Shown here: piece by piece, positions 1 to 4,463 of the stretch
How positions within the stretch are numbered: the stretch's first letter is position 1
Layout of the letters: every line of letters starts with the position of its first letter
Translations under genes and position numbers: made by a program
Assembly (NCBI RefSeq): GCF_035938995.1
Contig: NZ_DASZGI010000136.1
Location: 1-7,800 of the forward strand
Length of the DNA: 7,800 nt
From: DASZGI01 sp035938995
Lineage (GTDB): Bacteria; Actinomycetota; Actinomycetes; Streptomycetales; Catenulisporaceae
Direction: 5' to 3'
The notes under the pieces: model-generated
What the model was told of the DNA's origin: nothing
Seen by the model: only the letters and a program-made list of their open reading frames with translations
Database searches by the model: none

Positions 1-90
1 CTCGCCACCGCAGCCGTGGTCGTCGGCCTGCTGGTCAAGGCTCGCCGCAACGACCTGGCCCAGCAAAGCAACGCAGTCCCGATCAGCTGA
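1..90 (+). CDS. C-terminal end of a probable membrane transporter (partial)
   Basis: Frame 1 is open from the window edge to a TGA at 88-90, giving the last 29 residues of a protein whose start lies outside the window. The visible peptide begins with a hydrophobic run (LATAAVVVGLLV) that fits the end of a transmembrane helix. It continues with KARR and a short polar tail, the usual basic cytoplasmic end of multi-pass transporters such as the major facilitator superfamily. A strong hairpin terminator starts 17 bases after the stop, which supports this being a genuine gene end. The transporter family is an inference from the tail alone, because no diagnostic motif is inside the window. Confidence 0.55.
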   Translation, partial: LATAAVVVGLLVKARRNDLAQQSNAVPIS

Positions 91-107
91 TCAACGCCCC
101 GACATAC

Positions 108-142
108 GCGGCCCGAGTCCTGCCCCGCAGGACTCGGGCCGC
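108..142 (+). terminator. Perfect 16-bp hairpin terminator
   Basis: GCGGCCCGAGTCCTGC (108-123) and its exact reverse complement (127-142) are separated by a CCC loop. No U tract follows, which is common for actinomycete terminators. It lies 17 bases after the stop of the upstream partial gene and isolates it from the oxidoreductase gene. Confidence 0.8.
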
Positions 143-211
143 ACGCATCACCCCGTCGGGTGAAATCTGAGACCAGGGAAGCGGAGTCGACCCGTTCTCT
201 TGGCTCTCGGG

Positions 212-242
212 TTGATCACGTGAGCAGTGGCTAGTACAGGAT
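212..242 (+). promoter_or_regulatory. Possible promoter of the F420 oxidoreductase gene, with a CACGTG palindrome
   Basis: TTGATC (212-217) resembles a -35 box and CAGGAT (237-242) a -10 box, but the 19-base spacer is long. The 8-bp palindrome TCACGTGA (216-223) overlaps the -35 box and could be an operator. Transcription would start about 7 bases after 242, close to the GTG at 256, so a leaderless or nearly leaderless message is possible. The boxes are weak and the call is tentative. Confidence 0.3.
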
Positions 243-264
243 CTTCCGCACTAGCGTGAGGGCC

Positions 265-1254
265 ATGCGTTTTGGACTCTTCATACCGCAAGGCTGGCGG
301 CTGGACCTGACCGGGATCGACCCGGCCGACCACTGGTCCACCATGCTCGGCGTCGCCCGCACCGCCGAGAACGGCCCGTTCGAATCAATATGGGTATTTG
401 ATCACTTCCATACCGTTCCGGTGCCCACCGAGGAGGCCACGCACGAGGCGTGGTCGCTGATGGCCGCGTTCGCCGCGGCGACCGAGCGGGTCCGGCTCGG
501 CCAGATGTGCACCTGCATGGGGTACCGCAATCCGGCCTATCTGGCCAAGGTCGCGGCCACGATCGACATCGTGTCGGGCGGCCGGGTCGAAATGGGCATC
601 GGCGGCGGCTGGTACGAGCACGAATGGCGCGCGTACGGCTACGGCTTCCCCACCGCGGGCGAGCGCCTGGCCCAGCTGGACGAAGGCGTGCAGATCATGC
701 GCCAGCTGTGGACCGAGGGCGTCGCGACCCTGCACGGGCAGCACTACCAGGTCGACGGCGCCATCTGCCGTCCCCTGCCGTTGCAGGAGGGCGGTATCCC
801 GCTGTGGATCGCCGGCGGTGGCGAGAAGAAGACGCTGCGCACGGCCGCGCAGTACGCCTCCTACACCAACTTCGACGGCAGCCCGGACGGGTTCCGCCGC
901 AAGTCCCAGATCCTCGCCGAGCACTGCCGCGAGGTCGGCACCGACTTCGACGCCATCGTGCGCAGCGCGAACTACAACGTGGTGATCGGCGCTACCGAGA
1001 AGGACGTGCAGGACCGCCTGGCCTGGATCCGCAGCCACTACCAGCCGTATCTGACCGAAGAACAACTCGAGCGCCGCGTCCAGATGGCCGCGAACGATCC
1101 CCTGGCCGGCACGCCGGAGCAGCTCGTGGAGCGGCTGACCGAACTGGCCTCCCTGGGCATGACGTACGCGATCCTCAATTTCGCCGAGGCCGCGTACGAC
1201 AAGTCCGGTATCGAGCTGTTCGTCAAGGAGGTCGCCCCTGCTCTGCAAGGCTGA
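265..1254 (+). CDS. LLM-class F420-dependent oxidoreductase
   Basis: A protein of about 329 residues with the bacterial luciferase-like monooxygenase TIM-barrel fold. Family members use reduced or oxidised coenzyme F420 (less often FMN) for hydride transfer to small molecules in the cytoplasm; the substrate cannot be read from sequence. Visible family marks are the N-terminal strand MRFGLFIPQGW, IWVFDHFHT, the LAKVAATIDIVSGGR helix, GIGGGWYEHEWRAYGYGFP, the E-R-L-Q-L-E helix following it, and IPLWIAGGGEKKTLRTAA near the cofactor phosphate region. These resemble the Rv1855c-type subgroup. The length is normal for the family. I chose ATG 265 because family members begin MRFGLFIP. GTG 256 in the same frame adds three residues (MRA) and would fit a leaderless transcript. 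GAGG at 258-261 is only 3 bases from ATG 265, which is short for a Shine-Dalgarno. The gene stands alone: a terminator lies upstream and structured non-coding DNA downstream. Confidence 0.9.
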   Translation: MRFGLFIPQGWRLDLTGIDPADHWSTMLGVARTAENGPFESIWVFDHFHTVPVPTEEATHEAWSLMAAFAAATERVRLGQMCTCMGYRNPAYLAKVAATIDIVSGGRVEMGIGGGWYEHEWRAYGYGFPTAGERLAQLDEGVQIMRQLWTEGVATLHGQHYQVDGAICRPLPLQEGGIPLWIAGGGEKKTLRTAAQYASYTNFDGSPDGFRRKSQILAEHCREVGTDFDAIVRSANYNVVIGATEKDVQDRLAWIRSHYQPYLTEEQLERRVQMAANDPLAGTPEQLVERLTELASLGMTYAILNFAEAAYDKSGIELFVKEVAPALQG

Positions 1255-1348
1255 GCTCAGGTGAGCTGAGAACCGGCCGCTGACTGGCGGGCCATGCTGT
1301 CAGCCTAAATCAGGCGCCGTCTCCGTCTCTTCTGGGCCGTGATCCGCC

Positions 1349-1386
1349 CGGTGCGCGCATTGCCAATGACGCAGATGTGCGCACCG
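1349..1386. other. First of two consecutive hairpins in the 1255-1600 gap
   Basis: CGGTGCGCGCATT (1349-1361) pairs with GATGTGCGCACCG (1374-1386) over 13 positions, two of them G-U, around a 12-base loop. It sits about 95 bases after the oxidoreductase stop. The 1255-1600 gap contains no convincing gene on either strand. Besides this hairpin and the next one it holds only a weak 6-bp stem (1279-1284 with 1299-1304). The role could be part of a terminator, a structured RNA or a small mobile-element relic. Confidence 0.5.
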
Positions 1387-1393
1387 CGTTCCT

Positions 1394-1456
1394 GTTCGTC
1401 TCCATTCCGGCGCCCGACTGCGCAAGCGCCGCCAGAGTGACGGGATGGAGACGAAC
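1394..1456 (+). terminator. Large 15-bp hairpin followed by a short T run; probable terminator or structured RNA
   Basis: GTTCGTCTCCATTCC (1394-1408) pairs with GGGATGGAGACGAAC (1442-1456) at all 15 positions, one being G-U. The 33-base loop holds an inner stem GGCGC (1409-1413) with GCGCC (1426-1430). The right arm is followed by CCTTTTG (1457-1463), so on the (+) strand it can work as an intrinsic terminator for the oxidoreductase transcript. The distance of about 140 bases from the stop codon and the compound shape are unusual for a simple terminator. Confidence 0.5.
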
Positions 1457-1588
1457 CCTTTTGACCACAGATCTGGCCGCGCTTTTGGGGCGCTCCGGCT
1501 ATGTCGGGGCCCGGTCGAGCGGCACCCGAAACTGCCCTTCCAGACCTACCTGCGGGCGCGGAGACCGGCTACGGTCCCACCGACTACC

Positions 1589-1596
1589 GAGGGAGG
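1589..1596 (+). promoter_or_regulatory. Strong ribosome binding site fixing the start of the PAAR-like gene
   Basis: GAGGGAGG at 1589-1596 lies 4-7 bases before ATG 1601, depending on which part pairs with 16S rRNA. It selects this ATG over the upstream in-frame ATG at 1445, which falls inside the hairpin arm and lacks such a site. Confidence 0.75.
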
Positions 1597-1600
1597 CCCG

Positions 1601-2035
1601 ATGCCGGACGACTTCATCATCGTGACCGGGGACATGATCCAGGTGACGATCGCGCCGCCGACCATCGTGCCGCAGCTGATGGCGCCGGTCCCGCTGGTGG
1701 GCAGCAGCCAGAGCGTTCTGGTCGGCGGGAAGCCGGTGTGCTTGGAGGGGGACGAGCTGCCCCCGACACTCATGGCGCCGATGCCATACACCGCGCCTCC
1801 GTTCGTCATTCCCGGCATCGGGACGCTGCAGGTCACGTTGATGCCGAACAACAAGACCGTGCAGACCAAGAACGGCAAGAAGATCCTCATCAAGGGCGCG
1901 ACGTTCATCGCCAAGTTCAACGTGCAGACGCCGGCACAGCAGCCAACGCCGATCGGGCCGGTGCCGGACCCGGTAGCCGTCAAGCCCGGCCAGGCGCAGT
2001 TCATCACCACCAACACGCAGACCATGGCAGGGTGA
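1601..2035 (+). CDS. PAAR-like (spike-tip type) small protein
   Basis: A 144-residue protein without signal peptide or membrane segment. It is rich in valine, proline, glycine and threonine, as expected for a compact beta protein. The block VLVGGKPVCLEGDE (about 39-52) matches the repeat unit of PAAR and DUF4280-type proteins, where short strands ending in G-x-P and GD build a conical tip. A second, similar block follows (PGIGTLQVTL 71-80; GKKILIKGATFIAKF 92-106). The C-terminal 35 residues are proline- and glutamine-rich and probably extended. Known PAAR-type proteins sharpen the spike of contractile injection systems (type VI secretion, extracellular CIS, phage tails) and may carry effectors. 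No sheath, tube or VgrG gene is in this window, so the assignment rests on motif shape alone. The next reading frame starts with a GTGA overlap (2032-2035), implying a former operon. Alternative: a small extracellular beta protein unrelated to injection systems. Confidence 0.5.
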   Translation: MPDDFIIVTGDMIQVTIAPPTIVPQLMAPVPLVGSSQSVLVGGKPVCLEGDELPPTLMAPMPYTAPPFVIPGIGTLQVTLMPNNKTVQTKNGKKILIKGATFIAKFNVQTPAQQPTPIGPVPDPVAVKPGQAQFITTNTQTMAG

Positions 2036-2071
2036 GCGACACGCACCAGCGAACCCGGTGGAGTTGTCACG
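2032..2071 (+). pseudogene. 5' stub of a gene translationally coupled to the PAAR-like gene, cut off at the IS remnant
   Basis: A GTG at 2032-2034 overlaps the TGA of the preceding gene (2033-2035), the typical geometry of coupled genes. It opens with the residues M-S-D-T-H-Q-R-T-R-W-S. The frame formally runs on to a TAG at 2197-2199. From about 2072, however, it is antisense to a recognisable transposase fragment and becomes low-complexity arginine- and serine-rich. I read this as the first dozen codons of a gene whose remainder was replaced by the insertion-sequence remnant. The product cannot be identified. The overlap could also be chance. Confidence 0.3.
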
Positions 2072-2229
2072 TCAATTCACACCCTCGCCCTGCGCTGCCG
2101 TTGACATCCACTGTTGCCGAACGACGCGCGACTCGGTCGGAGTCTGGTAGCCGATCGAGGTATGCAGGCGCCGCTCGTTGTAGAGCGCGGCTTCCTTAGC
2201 TCCCCTCCATGGCCCGAGCTTGATCAGGG
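2072..2229 (-). mobile_element. Remnant of an IS3-family transposase (C-terminal end of the OrfB integrase domain)
   Basis: On the (-) strand the frame reads IKLGPWRG, then YNERRLHTSIGYQTPTES, then about 20 residues to a TGA at 2072-2074. This matches the end of the DDE integrase core of IS3-type OrfB proteins, which has a GPWR motif, a Y/F-N-x-R-R-L-H motif and a G-Y-x-(T/S)-P-x-E motif. In family members about 14-15 residues separate GPWR from YN. Here there are about seven, so the fragment appears internally deleted as well as N-terminally truncated. No OrfA, no catalytic D-D-E residues and no clear terminal inverted repeats remain, so it cannot transpose by itself. It marks the breakpoint between the PAAR-like gene and the TetR/NTF2 island. 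Confidence 0.7.
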
Positions 2230-2237
2230 TGCGAATG

Positions 2238-2273
2238 AGGAGTGCGCGGCCGCTCCTGCGGCCGCGCACTCCT
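2238..2273 (-). terminator. Perfect 16-bp hairpin terminator of the NTF2-like gene
   Basis: AGGAGTGCGCGGCCGC (2238-2253) and its exact reverse complement (2258-2273) enclose a TCCT loop. The hairpin starts 15 bases past the stop codon of the (-) strand NTF2-like gene. No U tract follows, as with the hairpin at 108-142. Confidence 0.8.
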
Positions 2274-2288
2274 GGTCGGTCGGCCTTG

Positions 2289-2753
2289 CTATGCGGTCGC
2301 GGGCGTGGCGGCCACTGCGGAGGCGAAGTCCGGGTTGATGCCCAGCTGCGCGAGCATGACGCTCACCCCGACATAGCAGTTGAACTCCGAGATCTTGCCG
2401 TCGCGCACGTACCAGAAGTCCCCGGTCGGGATGTCCAGCTTCGCGCCGGTCGGCTGGACCAGACCGGCGGGCGACTCGAACGGCTGGGTGAAGGTGCCCT
2501 GGATCGACAACTCGATCGCGACGACGTCCCCGAGGACGGTGACCCTGTGCAGCTCCCGGTGGATGTCGGGCGCGAACTTGGTCATCCAGGTCAGGACGTC
2601 GCCCAGGTGCTCCCCCCGGTATTCCTGGCCGTTGACCATGTCTCTGAAGACGCCGTCCTCGGTGAACAGGTCGACGAACGCCTGGACGTCCAGGACGTCG
2701 CCCTCCGCATAGTGGTACGCCTTGCGTACTACCTCTTCGACCTTGGTGGTCAT
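2289..2753 (-). CDS. SnoaL/NTF2-like family protein
   Basis: A 154-residue cytoplasmic protein with the NTF2-like cone fold. Visible marks are the N-terminal helix with AYHYAEGDVLDVQAFVDLFTEDGVF, the GxEYRG stretch (about 42-47), a central strand region ELHRVTVLGDVVAIELSIQG, and the C-terminal DFWYVRDGKISEFNCY strand pair that ends SnoaL-type domains. The family includes polyketide cyclases, ester cyclases, dehydratases and isomerases, so the reaction cannot be assigned from sequence. The length is normal. ATG 2753 is supported by GAGGGAG (2766-2760) six bases upstream. A near-consensus promoter lies 42 bases before the start, flanked by two copies of the operator motif also found in front of tetR, so the gene is probably repressed by that TetR protein. 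A decayed tandem copy of this gene lies directly upstream. A perfect hairpin ends the transcript. Confidence 0.85.
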   Translation of the reverse strand: MTTKVEEVVRKAYHYAEGDVLDVQAFVDLFTEDGVFRDMVNGQEYRGEHLGDVLTWMTKFAPDIHRELHRVTVLGDVVAIELSIQGTFTQPFESPAGLVQPTGAKLDIPTGDFWYVRDGKISEFNCYVGVSVMLAQLGINPDFASAVAATPATA

Positions 2754-2773
2754 CGTGAGCTCCCTCGATAGAA

Positions 2774-2791
2774 ATCAAACGATTGCTTGAT
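2774..2791. promoter_or_regulatory. TetR-type operator a (downstream of the NTF2 promoter)
   Basis: The imperfect palindrome ATCAAACGATTGCTTGAT covers the expected transcription start of the NTF2-like gene. Its core matches the 16-bp motif repeated at 2820, 3288 and 4010. Its position after the -10 box is suited to block initiation. Confidence 0.65.
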
Positions 2792-2794
2792 CAG

Positions 2795-2823
2795 AGGCTA
2801 TGATGAGGCCGGGGACATGTCAA
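2795..2823 (-). promoter_or_regulatory. Promoter of the NTF2-like gene
   Basis: Read on the (-) strand: TTGACA (2823-2818), a 17-base spacer, then TAGCCT (2800-2795). This is a full consensus -35 and a T-A-N-N-N-T -10 for a primary sigma factor. Transcription should start near 2788, giving a leader of about 35 bases with the ribosome binding site GAGGGAG. The -35 box overlaps operator b and the start site lies in operator a. Confidence 0.75.
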
Positions 2824-2835
2824 GCGAACGTTTGA
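2820..2835. promoter_or_regulatory. TetR-type operator b (overlaps the -35 box of the NTF2 promoter)
   Basis: TCAAGCGAACGTTTGA is an imperfect palindrome whose left end shares four bases with the -35 box. Its centre is 45 bp from the centre of operator a. It also contains the TGA that closes the last frame of the upstream pseudogene. Confidence 0.65.
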
Positions 2836-3247
2836 ATTGATTCGTCTGTCGAATGACGCGCGGCGATCGCGGACGCGCGGTCCGGGTCGACGCCGAGTCG
2901 CGCGAGCATGACGTTCACCGCGGGATCGCAGCAGAACACCCGGTCCTGCCGTCACGCACGCATCAGAAGTCGGCGGTTGGGATGTCGATCTAGGCCCCGG
3001 CCGGCTGGATCAGACCGGCAGGCGACTCGAACGGCTTGGTGAAGGCGCCCCGGTGCACGGTGGGTCGCGACCTTGGACATCCCGGCCACAACAGCACCCG
3101 GCGTCCACCGAGGCAGCTGCTGTTGTCGGCCGTCGAACACGCCGTCTTCGGCGAACGAGTCGACTCCCTCCCTGGGACGTCCAGGACATCACCGTCCGCA
3201 CAGTGGTACGCGTGAGCGCACCATCGCCTCGACGTCAGCAGGGACAT
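2820..3247 (-). pseudogene. Decayed tandem duplicate of the NTF2-like gene
   Basis: The (-) strand holds a broken copy of the gene at 2289-2753. It starts at ATG 3247 and keeps AYHCADGDVLDV (intact copy AYHYAEGDVLDV). It then shifts frame to SFAEDGVFDG, and shifts again to GAFTKPFESPAGLIQPAGA (intact copy GTFTQPFESPAGLVQPTGA). Next comes a TAG (2992-2990) replacing a lysine codon and a TGA (2965-2963) replacing the tryptophan of the DFWY motif. After a further shift it ends with VMLARLGVDPDRASAIAA (intact copy VMLAQLGINPDFASAVAA). About 55 bases are missing from the middle. Around 3003-3050 the two copies are nearly identical at DNA level. No continuous product can be made. The copy still has one operator upstream (3288-3303) but no usable -10 box. 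Confidence 0.85.
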
Positions 3248-3287
3248 GAACCGTGCATTAGGCACGCCCAAAGTGGCCGAGAGCCAG

Positions 3288-3303
3288 TCAAGCGAACGCT
3301 TGC
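3288..3303. promoter_or_regulatory. TetR-type operator c, in front of the NTF2 pseudogene
   Basis: TCAAGCGAACGCTTGC contains CAAGCG-AA-CGCTTG, a perfect 6+6 palindrome and the most symmetrical copy in the window. On the (-) strand it is fused to TTGACT (3291-3286), the equivalent of the -35 box at the intact gene. The sequence 17 bases on is GGCGTG, so the promoter itself appears dead. Confidence 0.6.
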
Positions 3304-3327
3304 CTTACTCGTCGCACGTACCGCACT

Positions 3328-3348
3328 GCCGCGCGCAATGTCCGCGGC
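3328..3348 (-). terminator. Possible weak terminator after tetR
   Basis: GCCGCG (3328-3333) and CGCGGC (3343-3348) form a 6-bp stem with a 9-base loop about 20 bases after the tetR stop. The stem is short and no U tract follows, so the call is tentative. Confidence 0.25.
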
Positions 3349-3367
3349 CCTCCCCGGCCAGGGAAGA

Positions 3368-4000
3368 TCAACCGGCGCTCGGATCACCCCGGAACGCGCC
3401 GGCCAGAACGGGCAACAGCAGGCGTTCGATCTGTTTGGTGGACTTGCCTGCCAATTCGGCACCGATAGGCGCCAGTGCCAGCCAGTTCACCATGCCGGCC
3501 GCGCACCGGATCCGAAAGATCAGCTCCTGCTCCTTGAACCCGGGATGGTGCACCTTGAGCACCCGCAGGGCGTCTGCGCGGGTCTCGTCGAACTTGCCGT
3601 CCAGACGATCCCAGCCCTCCGGCGGATCGGCCCCGAACCGCGCCACGGTCCGCATGACCGCCAGAGCGTGCCCACCCGCTGCCAGCGCATCCACCATCGG
3701 CCGGGCGAACGCCGCGGCCAGTTCCATCAGCGTCGACTCGGGCGCCAGGGCGCTCATCGCCCCATGCTGAACGTCCAGATACCGTTCCAGTGCGAGTTCG
3801 GCGGCCGTCTCACACAACATCTTCAGCGACCCGAAGTGGTAGCTCACCGCCGCGACGTTGGCCCCGGCAGCCTCCGTGATCTCGCGTAGCGTCACGCCCT
3901 CCGGGCCTCGTTCCGCCAGCAGATCCAGGGCAGCCACCAGCAACTGGTCCCGGGTACGCTGGCCGGCCTCACGACGCAGATCCACATTATTAGCCCGCAC
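3368..4000 (-). CDS. TetR/AcrR-family transcriptional repressor
   Basis: A 210-residue regulator of normal family length. The N-terminal DNA-binding domain spans about residues 12-62: an amphipathic first helix (TRDQLLVAALDLLAERG), then the helix-turn-helix VTLREITEAAGANVAAVSYHF (36-56) with the family's usual YHF recognition-helix end. The remaining 150 residues are helical and would hold the ligand pocket and dimer interface; a stretch such as KEQELIFRIRCAAGMVNWL (about 165-183) resembles the C-terminal domain of PsrA-like TetR proteins. The ligand cannot be inferred. GTG 4000 is the first start in the frame; it lacks a good ribosome binding site, but a promoter places transcription start at or next to it, so a leaderless message is likely. 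Two operator-like palindromes lie over that promoter, indicating autoregulation. The same motif precedes the NTF2-like gene, its probable target. Confidence 0.9.
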   Translation of the reverse strand: MRANNVDLRREAGQRTRDQLLVAALDLLAERGPEGVTLREITEAAGANVAAVSYHFGSLKMLCETAAELALERYLDVQHGAMSALAPESTLMELAAAFARPMVDALAAGGHALAVMRTVARFGADPPEGWDRLDGKFDETRADALRVLKVHHPGFKEQELIFRIRCAAGMVNWLALAPIGAELAGKSTKQIERLLLPVLAGAFRGDPSAG

Positions 4001-4007
4001 AATGTGA

Positions 4008-4036
4008 ACTCAAGCAGTTGTTTGACTTTCTGTCAA
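4008..4036 (-). promoter_or_regulatory. tetR promoter, probably giving a leaderless transcript
   Basis: On the (-) strand: TTGACA (4036-4031), a 17-base spacer, then TTGAGT (4013-4008). The -35 is perfect. The -10 keeps only the first and last T of TANNNT. Seven bases separate the -10 box from the GTG at 4000, so transcription would begin at or next to the start codon. Operators d and e cover both boxes. Confidence 0.5.
4010..4025. promoter_or_regulatory. TetR-type operator d (over the tetR spacer and -10)
   Basis: TCAAGCAGTTGTTTGA is a 16-bp imperfect palindrome matching the motif at 2775, 2820 and 3288. It overlaps the -10 box and spacer of the tetR promoter, where bound repressor would exclude RNA polymerase. 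Confidence 0.6.
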
Positions 4037-4053
4037 GCAATCGATCGCTTGAC
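4032..4053. promoter_or_regulatory. Compound TetR-type operator e (over the tetR -35)
   Basis: A 22-bp near-perfect palindrome with half-sites GTCAAGC and GCTTGAC around AATCGATC. The half-sites equal those of the 16-bp motif but stand 8 rather than 4 bases apart. It can be read as two overlapping 16-mers offset by 4 (4037-4052 and 4033-4048), each matching 13-14 of the 16 consensus positions. The end of one half-site is the -35 box of tetR. Confidence 0.6.
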
Positions 4054-4075
4054 TTGAGACGCGTGCGTCCGATCG

Positions 4076-4270
4076 CTCCACCCCGTAGCCGTGCACGTCG
4101 AACATGCGGCTGCCGAGCACTATCGCGCCAGTGTCGGCGAACATCTTCTCCTCCACCGCGCGGTCGCCGTCCGCGGGCTCGGCCCCCTCGAAGCGGTGCC
4201 ACCGGTGCAGCCGGTGGTCGGCCGAGCCGAACGGCCTGTCCTGCTTGCGGACCGGCGTTGCCGCGCTCAG
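4076..4270 (-). pseudogene. Truncated RibD/dihydrofolate-reductase-family fragment
   Basis: The (-) strand frame from 4270 reads a short leader, then DRPFGSADHRLHRWHRFEG, then AVEEKMFADTGAIVLGSRMFDV followed by HGYGVE near 4076. This matches the N-terminal third of actinobacterial dihydrofolate reductase family (RibD C-terminal domain) proteins, where an F-A-x-T-G-A-V-V-M-G-R-R-x-F-D motif follows a P-x-G-x-x-D-x-x-L-H-x-W stretch. The usual N-terminal SLDG strand is missing because a TAA (4273-4271) closes the frame upstream. The C-terminal 120 or so residues are absent: homology stops near 4076 and the frame ends at a TGA inside operator d. It is a relic without function. The stretch 4271-4463 beyond it is non-coding, with only a GAATCGAT direct repeat and a GGGTGCACCC palindrome (4335-4344). 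Confidence 0.6.
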
Positions 4271-4448
4271 TTAACCCAGATCGGTGGCGTGCGTCTACGA
4301 CGTCGAATCGATCTCCTGCGTTCAGGTGAGAAATGGGTGCACCCGGTCTCCACGGCGTCTGAATCGATACTTGCGAATTACCACGTTCATTCGACGCGGC
4401 GGGACCGGCTCCATTGGTTTCCTTGTCCGCACCAGCGGAAGATTCACC

Positions 4449-4454
4449 AAGGAG
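4449..4454 (+). promoter_or_regulatory. Ribosome binding site that fixes a TTG start for the hydrolase
   Basis: AAGGAG at 4449-4454 stands nine bases before TTG 4464. The upstream in-frame ATG at 4284 has no such site and would add 60 low-quality residues in front of the signal peptide. Confidence 0.75.
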
Positions 4455-4463
4455 ACGTGCACG

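Noticed and set aside
385..1248. Long open frame on the (-) strand, 287 residues
   Set aside because: It is antisense to the well-supported F420 oxidoreductase. Its composition is the usual arginine-, valine- and aspartate-rich shadow of high-GC coding DNA, and no motif is recognisable.
1461..1489. TTGACC as a -35 box for the PAAR-like gene
   Set aside because: No acceptable -10 box lies 16-18 bases downstream. The best candidate is TTTTGG, and the TTGACC directly follows the hairpin T run.
2218..2227. GCTTGATCAG, identical to the right half of operator a
   Set aside because: The matching left half-site is absent and the site lies inside the transposase remnant away from any promoter, so it is probably chance.
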